Source: Hyalangium versicolor
GTDB lineage: Bacteria; Myxococcota; Myxococcia; Myxococcales; Myxococcaceae
DNA: 64,000 nucleotides
Reading direction: 5' to 3'
Assembly (NCBI RefSeq): GCF_020103695.1
Contig: NZ_JAHXBF010000017.1
Coordinates: 124,001-188,000, forward strand
The notes under the pieces are model-generated. The model worked only from the letters and a program-made list of their open reading frames with translations, had not been told where the DNA came from and ran no database searches. The position numbers and the translations under genes are program-made. Shown piece after piece: positions 43,546 through 52,055 of this stretch. Positions within the stretch are counted from its first letter, which is position 1; each line of letters begins with the position of its first letter.

Positions 43546-43851
43546 ATGAAGAAGAATCTCCGCCGCACCACCCTCCGTCTCGTCACCGCGCTGCTCGCCC
43601 TCTCGGCCGTCGCCTGCGGCGGCCCGGTCGATGACGCCGCGAACGATGACGCCACCCTCGCCGCTCACAGGGCCTATACGCAGGAGCAGTTCAACAAGTC
43701 CCAGGCAGCGTCCCAGGACCATGTAGCCCTGACGGGGGATGGTGAGGACCAGCCGATCATGGGGTGCAGCGTCGTCCCGGATCGCTGCTGCGCGACTTCG
43801 GGCTACTGCTGCACGTGGCCTCCCGGTGGCGGGTCGCCGATCTGTGGCTGA
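43546..43851 (+). CDS. small Cys-rich lipoprotein
   Basis: A 101-residue exported lipoprotein. The signal peptide ends in the lipobox AVAC (about residue 24). The mature part has a short Ala/Asp-rich linker and a C-terminal cluster CSVVPDRCCATSGYCCTWPPGG with seven cysteines in the protein's last quarter, suggesting disulfides. AGGAGC precedes the ATG by 8 nt. Function unknown. The 218 bp upstream showed no recognisable promoter. Confidence 0.75.
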   Translation: MKKNLRRTTLRLVTALLALSAVACGGPVDDAANDDATLAAHRAYTQEQFNKSQAASQDHVALTGDGEDQPIMGCSVVPDRCCATSGYCCTWPPGGGSPICG

Positions 43852-43967
43852 GGCCATAGGTCCACTTGCCTCCTAAGCACCCGGCCTACAGAAACGTCCG
43901 CCGTGCCTGTCGGCGGCGACGTGGCTGTCGAGAAAGTGCCGCACGACGGTGTGGTACCTTGTTCCGG

Positions 43968-46046
43968 ATGAGCGCCACAATCACCGAAGGCCCAGGAGCG
44001 ACAGTCGTGCGGAGCGTGTGCCCGCACAACTGCCCGGACACCTGTTCCATGCTGACCACGGTCAAGGCTGGCCGAGCTGTCGAGGTACGAGGCAATCCCG
44101 ACCATCCGACGACTCAGGGATTCCTCTGCGCGAAGGTCTCTCGGTACCTGGAGCGTACCTATCATGCCGACCGCCTGCTCCACCCGATGCGCCGTGTGGG
44201 CGCGAAGGGTGAGGGGCGCTTCGAGCCGATCTCCTGGAAGGAGGCGCTCGACGAGATCGCGCACCGGTTCAAGGAGATCATCGCGGTGTGGGGGGCGCAA
44301 GCAATCCTGCCGTACTCGTTCAGCGGCACGCTCGGGCTCCTGCACGGCAGTTCGATGGATCGACGGTTCTTCCACAAGCTCGGCGCCTCGCTCCTCGATC
44401 GCACGATCTGCGGCTCCGCCGGCATGGTCGGCATGGCCTACAGCGTGGGTAGTTCCATGGGCATGGATACAGAGGGCTTCGACGGAGCGCGCACGATCCT
44501 CCTGTGGGGCACCAACACGCTGACCTCGAACCCCCACCTCTGGCCGTTCGTCACTGCGGCGCGCAAGAGAGGGGCGAGGGTGATAGCGATCGATCCACGG
44601 AGGACGCGGACCGCGGAGCAGTGCGATGAGCATATCGCGCTGCTGCCCGGGACTGACGCGGCGCTGGCGCTCGGGATGATGCACGTCATCTTCCGTGACG
44701 GCCTGGGCGACGAGGATTATATGGACCGATACTGCGTGGGCCGGAACGAGCTGGCAGAGCGCGCCGCCGAGTACCCGCCTGATCGTGTGGCGGCCATCTG
44801 CGGGATCCCCGCGGCGTCGGTCGAAGCCCTCGCGGTTGAATACGCGACGTGCAAGCCTGCAGCCATCCGCCTGAATTTCGGGATGCAGCGCCACGCCGGC
44901 GGAGGGATGGCGGTGCGCGCCATCTCGTGCTTGCCAGCGGTGACCGGCGCATGGCGCTCCGCCTCTGGCGGTGTCCAGCTATGGACCTACGAAACTTTCC
45001 CGGTCAATCATGCCGCGTTGCAGCGTTTTGAGCTGATCCCGCCCGGCACCCGCACTCTCAACATGGTCGAGCTCGGACGGATCCTCACGGAGGTCACCAA
45101 CCCACCCGTCAAGGCCCTCTTTGTCTACAATTCGAATCCAGCCAGCGTGGCTCCCGACCTGGAGCGCGTCAAGGCCGGGCTCCGGCGCGAGGATCTCTTC
45201 ACGGTCGTTCACGAGCAGTTCCACACGGACACGGCCAACTTCGCGGATCTCCTCCTCCCGGCGACCACGCAGCTCGAGCACGTGGATATGCACATCGGTT
45301 ACGGTCACCTGTATGTCATGTGGAACGCGGCGGCCATCGCGCCGCTCGGCGAGGCCATCCCGAATACGGACCTCTTCCGGAGGCTCGCGGCGCACATGGG
45401 ATTCAGCGACCCGTGCTTCCAGGACAGTGACGAATCCATGGCACGGCAGGCGCTGCAGAGCGAGCACCCATGGCTCGCGGGGATCACACTCGAGCGCGTT
45501 CAAGCCGAGGGAGCGGTGCGCCTGAATGTTCCGACGCCATTCGCGCCGTACGCCGAAGGAGGCTTCTCGACGCCCTCCGGCAAGTGCGAGCTCTTCTCCG
45601 CGAGGATGGCCCGCGACGGCCATGACCCGCTGCCGACATGGACTCCCCCACGGGAGAGCAGCGCGTCGAGCCCTGAGCTCTTTGCACGCTATCCGCTGGC
45701 GCTGATCTCACCGCCCGGTCATTACTTCTTGAACAGCACGTTCAGCAATGTGCTGGCGCGCTTCGAGAAGGGCCCGCACCTGGAGATCCATCCCATCGAC
45801 GCGGCGGCGCGCTCGATCATCAGCGGCCAGAGGGTCCGTATCCGGAACGATCGCGGCGCATTCCTGGCCGATGCCGTCGTGACGGAGAGGGCGCGACCGG
45901 GGGTGGTCGTCGCTCCGGCGCTCTGGTTGAGCTCGCTCACACCTGATGGGCGGAACGTGAACCACACGACTTCGCAGACGGTGACCGACATGGGCGGCGG
46001 GGCGACGTTCTACGATAATCTCGTGGAGGTCGAGGGAGCGTGCTGA
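43968..46046 (+). CDS. molybdopterin-dependent oxidoreductase with 4Fe-4S site
   Basis: A 692-residue enzyme of the DMSO-reductase family. The N-terminal 4Fe-4S ligands are CPHNCPDTC (Cys18, 22, 26) and FLCAK (Cys54). Molybdopterin-binding regions follow (WGTNTLTSNPH, VIAIDPRRTRTAEQCDEH), then the C-terminal dinucleotide-binding domain (LALISPPGHYFLNSTF...). There is no twin-arginine signal, so it acts in the cytoplasm. The protein fits the uncharacterised 'molybdopterin oxidoreductase family protein' group; the substrate is unknown. The start at 43968 gives the usual N-terminus; the upstream ribosome site is weak. Confidence 0.88.
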   Translation: MSATITEGPGATVVRSVCPHNCPDTCSMLTTVKAGRAVEVRGNPDHPTTQGFLCAKVSRYLERTYHADRLLHPMRRVGAKGEGRFEPISWKEALDEIAHRFKEIIAVWGAQAILPYSFSGTLGLLHGSSMDRRFFHKLGASLLDRTICGSAGMVGMAYSVGSSMGMDTEGFDGARTILLWGTNTLTSNPHLWPFVTAARKRGARVIAIDPRRTRTAEQCDEHIALLPGTDAALALGMMHVIFRDGLGDEDYMDRYCVGRNELAERAAEYPPDRVAAICGIPAASVEALAVEYATCKPAAIRLNFGMQRHAGGGMAVRAISCLPAVTGAWRSASGGVQLWTYETFPVNHAALQRFELIPPGTRTLNMVELGRILTEVTNPPVKALFVYNSNPASVAPDLERVKAGLRREDLFTVVHEQFHTDTANFADLLLPATTQLEHVDMHIGYGHLYVMWNAAAIAPLGEAIPNTDLFRRLAAHMGFSDPCFQDSDESMARQALQSEHPWLAGITLERVQAEGAVRLNVPTPFAPYAEGGFSTPSGKCELFSARMARDGHDPLPTWTPPRESSASSPELFARYPLALISPPGHYFLNSTFSNVLARFEKGPHLEIHPIDAAARSIISGQRVRIRNDRGAFLADAVVTERARPGVVVAPALWLSSLTPDGRNVNHTTSQTVTDMGGGATFYDNLVEVEGAC

Positions 46047-46104
46047 GCGGGGAACTCGGCGACGCGAGCGCAGCCTCGGTCTGGCGCATCCACGCTTTCA
46101 TTCT

Positions 46105-47197
46105 TCATTCCTCGCCCTGGCCGAGTCCCCACTCTTTCAGGCGCTTGAAGAGGGAGGAGCGGGCCAGCCCCAGTTCCTTCGCGGCGCGGTCCTTGTGAAA
46201 GTGGCAGCGGCGCAAGGTGCTCTCGATGAGCTGGCGCTCCACCGGCTGCATCATCTGCTCCAGCGTGACACCCTCCGGCAGTTCGAGCTGGGGAGGGCCC
46301 GCGTCCTCAGAAGCACGATGGAACTCCTGCTCGAAGGTGATGGCGCTCTCGTCCAACCGAGGGCCCTGACGCACCAGCAACGCTCGGCACACCACGTTGC
46401 GCAGTTCGCGGATGTTGCCCGGCCAGGAGTGCTGTTGAAGCTTGCCCAGCGCGGCCGGAGTGAACTTCGGCGCCAATCCGTGCGGCGCATGGGCCCGGAC
46501 GAAGTGCTCGGCCAGCAGGCGGATGTCTCGGCGCCGGCTGCGAAGTGGCGGCAGCACCAGCGGCATGACGCTCAGCCGGTAGTACAGATCCTCGCGGAAC
46601 TTGCCCTGGCGAGCCCACAGCACCAGCTCCCGATTGGTGGCCGCCACCACGCGCACGTTCACGTGGAAGGGACGATTGGCGCCCACCGGCTTCACCTCCC
46701 CGCTCTCCAGCACGCGCAGCAGCTTGGCCTGCAGCTCCAGCGGCAGCTCGCCCACCTCGTCCAGGAAGAATGAGCTCCACCAACTGCCGCACCGCCGGGT
46801 CCGTGCCGATGATGCCGTGGAAGGGAGCCTGCGGTTGTCCCGGGGACAGCGGCTCGAAGAGCACCTCTGTCTCTCCGACTCGCAACGCGGTGTTCAGGGG
46901 GAGCTCCGCCTCGAACAGGCGCACCCCGTCCAGGAACGTCCCGTTGGTGGAGTTCAAGTCCCGCACGTGGACACCCGTCTCGCCCCGCGTCACCTCGAGG
47001 TGACGACCGGAGATGAACCGGTCCTGGATGACAAGTTCGTTGCTCGGGTCCTTGCCCAGCGTGAAGGGGCCGGGGCCAGGCGTATAGAGGCTTTCGGTGG
47101 TGCCCTGCTTCACGCGCAGCTGGACAGGGGGCCGCATGTCCTCGGTGGCCTTCCGAGACTGAACGTCGGTGCGGTGGCCCGTCTGGGTGGGCCCCAC
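46105..47197 (-). pseudogene. FHA sigma-54 activator with internal deletion
   Basis: Two reading frames add up to a broken activator. From 47197 comes an FHA domain (GPFTLGKDPSNELVIQDRF...RDLNSTNGTFLDG), ending at AVRQLVELI. At about 46766-46776 the sequence jumps into another frame at FFLDEVGELPLELQAKLLRVLE and continues through the rest of the AAA+ domain and a Fis-type helix-turn-helix to 46105. Walker A, the GAFTGA loop and about 80 residues are missing, so ATPase and sigma-54 contact are lost. The 216-residue 3' part could still be read from an internal ATG but would not be an activator. Confidence 0.8.
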
Positions 47198-47215
47198 GGC
47201 ACTCGGGGAGTTACG

Positions 47216-47434
47216 CTACCGGAACAAGGCGCGCCACTGGCCCAGTTGCAGATCGGCTCCATCGGGAAGCTCGCCGCGTTGCAAGGGCTGGCCGGCCACC
47301 ACGGTGCCATGGCCGGACAGGTCCTCCAGCAGGCAGCGGCTGCCGTCGAGCAGGAGCGCTACGTGCTGGCGGCTGACGTGCGGATCCGGGAGAACGATGT
47401 CACTGTCCTCACATGGGATGCGGCGAGCAGGCAC
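47216..47434 (-). pseudogene. partial FHA domain
   Basis: A 72-residue fragment has the FHA core SDIVLPDPHVSRQHVALLL...EDLSGHGTVV, beginning inside the domain. It ends 18 bp before the FHA activator pseudogene, so it may have been the first of two FHA domains in one protein. Its 5' end is cut by the 37-bp tandem repeats. The GTG at 47434 lies inside the first repeat. Confidence 0.5.
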
Positions 47435-47606
47435 TCCTGACTGTGTCAGCAGTGGCGAGTGGCTACTCCTGACTGTGTCAGTAGTACCGAACCAAGTGGC
47501 TACTCCTGACTGTGTCAGCAGTGCCGAACCGAGTGGCTACTCCTGACTGTGTCAGTAGTACCGAACCGAGTGGCTACTCCTGACTGTGTCAGCAGTGCCG
47601 AACCGG
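47433..47606. repeat. five 37-bp tandem repeats with internal dyad
   Basis: ACTCCTGACTGTGTCAG begins at 47433, 47465, 47502, 47539 and 47576. The last four are spaced 37 bp apart; the first unit is 5 bp shorter. Each unit carries the dyad CTGAC-TGT-GTCAG followed by AGTRCCGAACCRAGTGG. Copies alternate between CAGTGCC and TAGTACC variants, so a two-unit block may have been duplicated. There are no spacers, so it is not CRISPR. Protein-binding iteron or mobile-element debris are possible. Confidence 0.8.
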
Positions 47607-47623
47607 GCACCGGTCCAGGCGGC

Positions 47624-47803
47624 ACCGTCCGCGAACGCGGACGGTCGCTATCTCGGGCAGAGGAACTCACCCTCGTCCATTCAACGGTTTACGGGACCAC
47701 CTGCGCCTGCCATTCGTGGCTGCACCTTCGTAAGCTCCTGGAGTTTCAGTTCTTTTTTTCGCACCGTCTCCCAACGCGGACGAATCGTCCGCGAACGCGG
47801 ACG
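47624..47803. repeat. repeated long palindrome flanking a 140-bp gap
   Basis: CGTCCGCGAACGCGGACG occurs at 47626-47643 (extended to 10-bp arms, 47624-47645) and again at 47786-47803. A further half-site, ACGCGGACG, sits just before the second. No gene is seen between; a T-rich run (TTCTTTTTTTC) at about 47751 may be a terminator tail. Confidence 0.7.
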
Positions 47804-47855
47804 GTCCCCGGAGGCCTGTTCGCGTAAGTGCCCGTTTTCGCACGCACCCAGTGGT

Positions 47856-47871
47856 TGGCGCGCCGCGTGCT
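47856..47871 (+). promoter_or_regulatory. weak sigma-54-like promoter
   Basis: TGGCGCG-CCGC-GTGCT keeps GG-N10-GC spacing with two departures from consensus. It lies 69 bp before the ATG at 47940. In such GC-rich DNA a chance match is possible. Confidence 0.3.
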
Positions 47872-47939
47872 CTAGGGCCGCTCAGCCGCAACATCAAGCG
47901 GCCGGGACGCATGGTGCGTTCCCAGGGGGAGAAACACCC

Positions 47940-48692
47940 ATGTTCAATCTATTGAAGTTCAAGGATGTCACCCGCAGCACTGCGCAGGGCTCGGTCGCAA
48001 ACCCCGCAATCCCGGAGGACGCCACGCTGGATCAGTTGGGCAGCGAGATGCTGCAGCTGATGGCGCAGGGCAATAGCAGCTACCACCGCATGGGGCAGCT
48101 CTACAATCACATCGTCGAGAAGCGCATGGCCGAGAAGGCCGGCTACAAGGATGCCCGGGACTACTTCAGCCAGAAGCTGGCGGACCTGTCCCAGGCGACG
48201 CTGACGACGTACGGGGCCGTGGCGCGCGCCTTCAGCGAGCCGGTGGCGCGACGCTTCGGCGTCACCTGCCTGAGCCTGCTGCTCAGCTACAAGGAGGCCA
48301 CGGACGTGGCGGTGAACGCCGAGGACCCGGGCCAGACGCCCATCGAGGTGCCGGACGAGAAGGGGCAGGTGTCCACCCAGCCGTTCGGGGCCTGCAGCGT
48401 GGAGCAGATGCGCCGGGCGTTGCAGCGCAAGCGCAAGCCGGCCTCCACCAAGCCCCTGCCGCAGGAGGCCCAGGTGCTGGCAGAGCAGTACGGCGAGGCG
48501 GTGGCCCGACGCTTCCCCACGGGCACGGGCACCCTCGTCAAGGTGACGGTGCGCAACCAGAAGGGCAAGGCGGTGTTGGACTTCAAGGGCATTCCCTTGG
48601 AGCAGGTGAGCCGGTTGGCCGAGGCCCTCACGGGCGAGTTGCCCCCGGTCAACGAGCTGCCGCAGTCGCCGCTCAACGCCAAGCCGTCGTAA
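47940..48692 (+). CDS. uncharacterised protein, part of it copied at 51275
   Basis: A 250-residue cytoplasmic protein of unknown family. An N-terminal helical region (about 25-110: LDQLGSEMLQLMAQGNSSYHRMGQLYNHIVEKRM...FSQKLADLSQATLTTYG) resembles a DNA-binding or plasmid-type helical fold, but no motif is decisive. The middle contains YKEATDVAVNAEDPGQTPIEVPDEKG, whose DNA is copied at 51275-51361. The C-terminal ~100 residues are Lys-rich. The ATG at 47940 has GGGGGAG upstream. A rho-independent terminator follows. Confidence 0.75.
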   Translation: MFNLLKFKDVTRSTAQGSVANPAIPEDATLDQLGSEMLQLMAQGNSSYHRMGQLYNHIVEKRMAEKAGYKDARDYFSQKLADLSQATLTTYGAVARAFSEPVARRFGVTCLSLLLSYKEATDVAVNAEDPGQTPIEVPDEKGQVSTQPFGACSVEQMRRALQRKRKPASTKPLPQEAQVLAEQYGEAVARRFPTGTGTLVKVTVRNQKGKAVLDFKGIPLEQVSRLAEALTGELPPVNELPQSPLNAKPS

Positions 48693-48711
48693 CCCTGAGG
48701 CCGTGAGCCAA

Positions 48712-48748
48712 GGCCCCGCGTTCCTGCTCGGGACACGCGGGGCCTTTT
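48712..48748 (+). terminator. rho-independent terminator
   Basis: GGCCCCGCG (48712-48720) and CGCGGGGCC (48736-48744) form a perfect 9-bp stem followed by TTTTCT, 19 bp after the stop of the gene at 47940. Confidence 0.85.
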
Positions 48749-48920
48749 CTCGTCTCCAAAGAGCAAGTCCCCATCGCGGGCAGGATCCGGGAAACCGGTA
48801 GCTAGCCCGAGCGGCAGCATCCTGATGTTCCGAATGGACGCGGCGACGATGGCTGCCACTCTGGCGGGCGCCACCGGTCCGAGCCGGAGGCCCAGACCGG
48901 GCGCCGCCCCTCTGGGCGGA

Positions 48921-49493
48921 CTAGACCTCCTCGAACCTTGTGCCAGTTGCCCCCATGTGCTCCAAGGCGTCCTTGATCTCCCCGGAGACGATCAGCGGGC
49001 CTATCCACCCGTCGCACCTGAACACCTTAGCGCGGCCCACCCTGGCCTTATCGATACGCATGTCACGCACCGACGCATAGCGACCGACCATGTGCGGGGC
49101 TCCGTCTTCGTGAGTCCAGAGCCGGATCCGGGACGCCTTTTCGTCGATACAGCGGATGAGGCGCACGGCCACAAGGATGAGGTACTGATCCGCTTGGCCC
49201 TCCACATCCACGGGGATCAGTTGCACGTCGTCCGGAGCCAGCTCCGCGAACAGGGACGCTACCCGAACATGGGCCACCGGCAGGCCGATGCCTGCTTGAG
49301 TGAAGTCCAGCGCCTTGCCCATGATCTCAACGGGGATTCTCAAGCGCTCCTGGATTTGGACAGGTGCCCCGCGCATGAAGACAGCCGCGTCCACCTTCTG
49401 GCCCTGATTGTCCGTTGGCGTGTTGAGATGCCATCGGTGCGGGACGTACACATCATCGGCTAGCTTGAAAAAACGCTGGCGCATGGGCTCCAT
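48921..49493 (-). CDS. Imm11/DUF1629-type immunity protein
   Basis: A 190-residue cytoplasmic protein matching the Imm11 (DUF1629, MXAN_0049-type) family: YVPHRWHLNTP, then FMRGAPVQIQERLRIPVEIMGKALDFTQAG, then LPVAHVRV, then DDVQLIPVDVEGQADQYLILVAVRLIRCIDEKAS, then IGPLIVSGEIKDALE. Such proteins protect against the cognate polymorphic toxin. It lies 12 bp downstream of the lipoprotein toxin gene, in the order toxin then immunity expected for myxobacterial sitA-sitI. Confidence 0.85.
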   Translation of the reverse strand: MEPMRQRFFKLADDVYVPHRWHLNTPTDNQGQKVDAAVFMRGAPVQIQERLRIPVEIMGKALDFTQAGIGLPVAHVRVASLFAELAPDDVQLIPVDVEGQADQYLILVAVRLIRCIDEKASRIRLWTHEDGAPHMVGRYASVRDMRIDKARVGRAKVFRCDGWIGPLIVSGEIKDALEHMGATGTRFEEV

Positions 49494-49505
49494 TTCACGC
49501 GGTGG

Positions 49506-50858
49506 TCACCGGGTGACGAGTTGGTTCAACTCTGTTCCCGGAGTGGCGATTTCGTTCGCCAGAGCTTTGAGGGCCCGCGTCAGCCCCTCGCGGCACTGCA
49601 CGACGGTACGACAGTTCACCGTCGCGTCGAACAGTTCTTCGTAGACGATCTCGTGATACCGCTGGGGGTGCGGCCCATAGTGCCCCGGCAGAGGCGTCTT
49701 GTTCGCCGGGTCATCCAGCGACATTCCTGCCCTGGCGAAGATCTCCCGGAATCTCGGCGTCCACGCGCCCCCGCGCGAGGTAGACTTCTCGTTGCAGATG
49801 GTGGCGATGTGGTGCGTCTCGACACAGGGGGCCTTGTTGCCACTGCCCCGCGCCGTCATGGCCACCGCGTTTGCGGGTAGCGTGATGCTGACGCCCTCGG
49901 CGGTGACCGCGATCTCCTGCACCGTCCCCAGCGCGGGCAGAGAAATTCCAGCTTGCCCCTCGGCCTGCATGGCCACCTGCGCCGAGCCGGGCAGCGTCGG
50001 CACCTTCGCCGCGAACAGTTGCGCCGTCGAACCAATGGCCGCGACCAGCAGCATGGCGAACGCGCGCGCTGCCTCTCGCCCGATGATCTTCCCGAAGCGC
50101 TCGCCCGCCTCGTGGATCTCCTCGAAGGTGGTTGCGACCTTCACCGCCTCCGTCAGCTCGCCCCAGCCCGTCACGAGGTTGCGGAGCGTGTCATAGCCTA
50201 CATACAGGAGCATCCCGACGCCCAGCACCGCCACCAGGGCCGGAGCCACGGGATTGAGGAGCATGATCAACAGCATGGAACCCAACGTCCACAGGGCCGC
50301 GCTCATGAGGGCGCGGAATTCCACCATTTCTCCCAGCGCCTTCTTCATCTCGTCCAGGACGGGGCTCTTGCTCATGGCCAGCGCCCAGACGTAACGGCCT
50401 TGCATGTCCAGGTAGCGCCCTTCCACCAGCGCGCCCCCAAGACAGTCACCGTAGAGGTTGTAAGCGCTCTGGCACCAGAGCCGGTAGCGTTCCGCCAGCG
50501 CCAAGTCCTCTTTCGTCAACGTGCCGTTCCAGGACTCGCCCGGCCCTGCTGGCACCAGCTTCTTGTCCTCCCGCAGGTAGAGGTAGTTGCCGCTCTGCGG
50601 GTCCATCTGAAACGCCGTTTCCGCCGTCTGGCGTGGAGTGCCTGCCAGCCGCACCTCGCGCGCAAGGCGACTGACAGCCTGCTGGAACTCCTCTTCCTCC
50701 AGCTCCACCGGTTGCAGGTCTGCTGTGCGGGGAATGTGGACGACGGCCTTTCCCTGGCCCGTGTCCTCCACGCGGGGAGCCCTCGGGATGCTGGCGCACC
50801 CAAGGACCAACACCAGGAACAGCGCTTCGGCCTTCCAGAGCATCCGCCACCGCAACAT
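49506..50858 (-). CDS. SitA-like lipoprotein toxin with AHH nuclease domain
   Basis: A 450-residue lipoprotein toxin. The signal peptide ends in the lipobox LVLGC (about residue 21). A conserved central delivery region contains two hydrophobic segments (ALWTLGSMLLIMLLNPVAPALVAVLGVGMLLYVG). The C-terminal ~100 residues carry an AHH-type nuclease signature: ETHHIATICN...RAGMSLDDPANKTPLPGHYGPHPQRYHEIVYEEL. This is the architecture of Myxococcus SitA toxins (SitA5-like), which move between kin by outer-membrane exchange and kill non-immune cells. The cognate Imm11 gene follows 12 bp downstream. Confidence 0.82.
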   Translation of the reverse strand: MLRWRMLWKAEALFLVLVLGCASIPRAPRVEDTGQGKAVVHIPRTADLQPVELEEEEFQQAVSRLAREVRLAGTPRQTAETAFQMDPQSGNYLYLREDKKLVPAGPGESWNGTLTKEDLALAERYRLWCQSAYNLYGDCLGGALVEGRYLDMQGRYVWALAMSKSPVLDEMKKALGEMVEFRALMSAALWTLGSMLLIMLLNPVAPALVAVLGVGMLLYVGYDTLRNLVTGWGELTEAVKVATTFEEIHEAGERFGKIIGREAARAFAMLLVAAIGSTAQLFAAKVPTLPGSAQVAMQAEGQAGISLPALGTVQEIAVTAEGVSITLPANAVAMTARGSGNKAPCVETHHIATICNEKSTSRGGAWTPRFREIFARAGMSLDDPANKTPLPGHYGPHPQRYHEIVYEELFDATVNCRTVVQCREGLTRALKALANEIATPGTELNQLVTR

Positions 50859-51274
50859 GTGTCACCCCGTCGTGCAAGGAGGTGATCAGGGTAGAGGGCA
50901 GCCAAGGAGAAGAGGAGGAGTCGCCGGGTAGCGCCCGTGCTTCACCTCCGGGCGCCCTACGGGGGCAGCCTCCCTCACAACGCTGACGCTTGGACGCTCG
51001 CCACGTCCCTGCTCCCTCCCCAAGTAGCGCCATGCTGCCGCAACTGTCCCGTCTGCTGGGTCGCCCGCCACGCACCCACGTCGTTGCGCGCCACCGGCCC
51101 AATCTGGAGCTGACCGACGACGAGCGCCACCAAGCCGAGGAGGAGCTGACCGACGCGCGCACTAGTCTAGGCAGCATTTCGGCAAGCCAGTTACAGCGCA
51201 ACAGTGCCAGAATATGACAGCCGCCGGATGTACCTTTCCATAAAGTCGGCGTCGACCTCATTGTCTTTGGTACT
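50859..51274. other. intergenic stretch without a clear gene
   Basis: No convincing gene was found. A short plus-strand reading frame near 51032-51217 (MLPQLSRLLGRPPRTH...LTDDERHQAEEELTD) has a helical, charged end but no recognised family. The last ~30 bp before 51275 show weak similarity to the sequence preceding the copied segment in the gene at 47940 (CGGCGTC-ACCT), so the duplication may start earlier and be eroded. Confidence 0.4.
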
Positions 51275-51361
51275 TGCTCAGCTACAAGGAGGCCACGGAC
51301 GTGGCGGTGAACGCCGAGGACCCGGGCCCCACCCCCATCGAGGTGCCGGACGAGAAGGGGC
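51275..51361 (+). repeat. 87-bp copied fragment of the gene at 47940
   Basis: The stretch from TGCTCAGCTACAAGGAGGCC to GACGAGAAGGGGC matches 48280-48366 with only three mismatches, clustered where CAGACGCCC became CCCACCCCC. It joins directly to kinase-like coding sequence at 51362. Confidence 0.85.
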
Positions 51362-52010
51362 GTTGGGGATCCTGCTTCTGTTCGCGGACCATCCCAACCT
51401 CGTCCAGGCGTGCGGGTATGGGTACTTGCCGGACAAGGCGAGCGGGAATGTGTACCTCGTCCTGGACTACGTGGACGGCTGGACGTTGGCCGAGTGGATG
51501 GAGCGCAAACACCCCAGCGTGCATGAAGTCCTCTCCGTGTTCGTGAAGATCGCCGCCGCGCTGGCCTACATGCACAGCCGGGGCGTGCTTCACCGCGACT
51601 TGAAGCTCGCCAACGTGCTGATCCGCAAGGGTGACGGAGAGCCGATCATCATCGACCTGGGAGGCGCGAGCCACGCGCTGGCCGACGACTTGACCGAAGA
51701 AGGATTGCCCCCGGGAACGGATCGCTCTCGGGCACCCGAGCAGTTCAAGTTTCTACGCGAGCACAAAGAGGAACACCGGGCGCGGTACGCCTTCCAGGTG
51801 TCAGACGAAATCTTCGCTTACGGGGTGATGCTCTATGATCTGCTGACGGATCCACGGCCCACGGAAGAGCGCCCTCGGGAACCGCTCAACCACAACCGCC
51901 GCACGCCCGAACCCGCCCAAAAGCTGGTTGGAGTTCGCCGTGCCCCGTCTGGCGGGGCGCCGATCCGACCGAGAGGGACAGCTTCGTTATTAAGTTGGGC
52001 TGACCAATGA
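51362..52010 (+). pseudogene. truncated Ser/Thr kinase fragment
   Basis: From about 51370 the frame encodes a kinase lacking its glycine loop and catalytic Lys: LLLFADHPNLVQACGYGYL, NVYLVLDYVDGWTLAEWM, LHRDLKLANVLIRK (HRD), IIIDLGGASHA (DLG in place of DFG), APEQF and GVMLYDLLTDPRP are recognisable. After NHNRRTPEPAQKL near 51930 the coding character stops. An in-frame GTG or ATG upstream belongs to other sequence, so no functional kinase can be made. The 5' join is the copied fragment at 51275. Confidence 0.7.
51935..51949 (+). repeat. 15-bp direct repeat, left copy
   Basis: TCGCCGTGCCCCGTC also occurs at 53965-53979. The two copies enclose the 52056-53834 gene. A GCCCCG-tctgg-CGGGGC hairpin overlaps this copy. 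Confidence 0.55.
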
Positions 52011-52055
52011 TTGTAGCCGAAGCGGCAAGTCCTCGCCTGCCGCCCCAGCACCCGC

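Noticed and set aside
46307..47197. 296-codon frame as an intact FHA protein
   Set aside because: After AVRQLVELI the frame turns into an Arg/Gly-rich shadow of the AAA+ domain; the deletion explains it.
47433..47606. Short regularly spaced repeats as a possible CRISPR array
   Set aside because: The 37-bp units are directly tandem with no unique spacers, and no cas genes are nearby.
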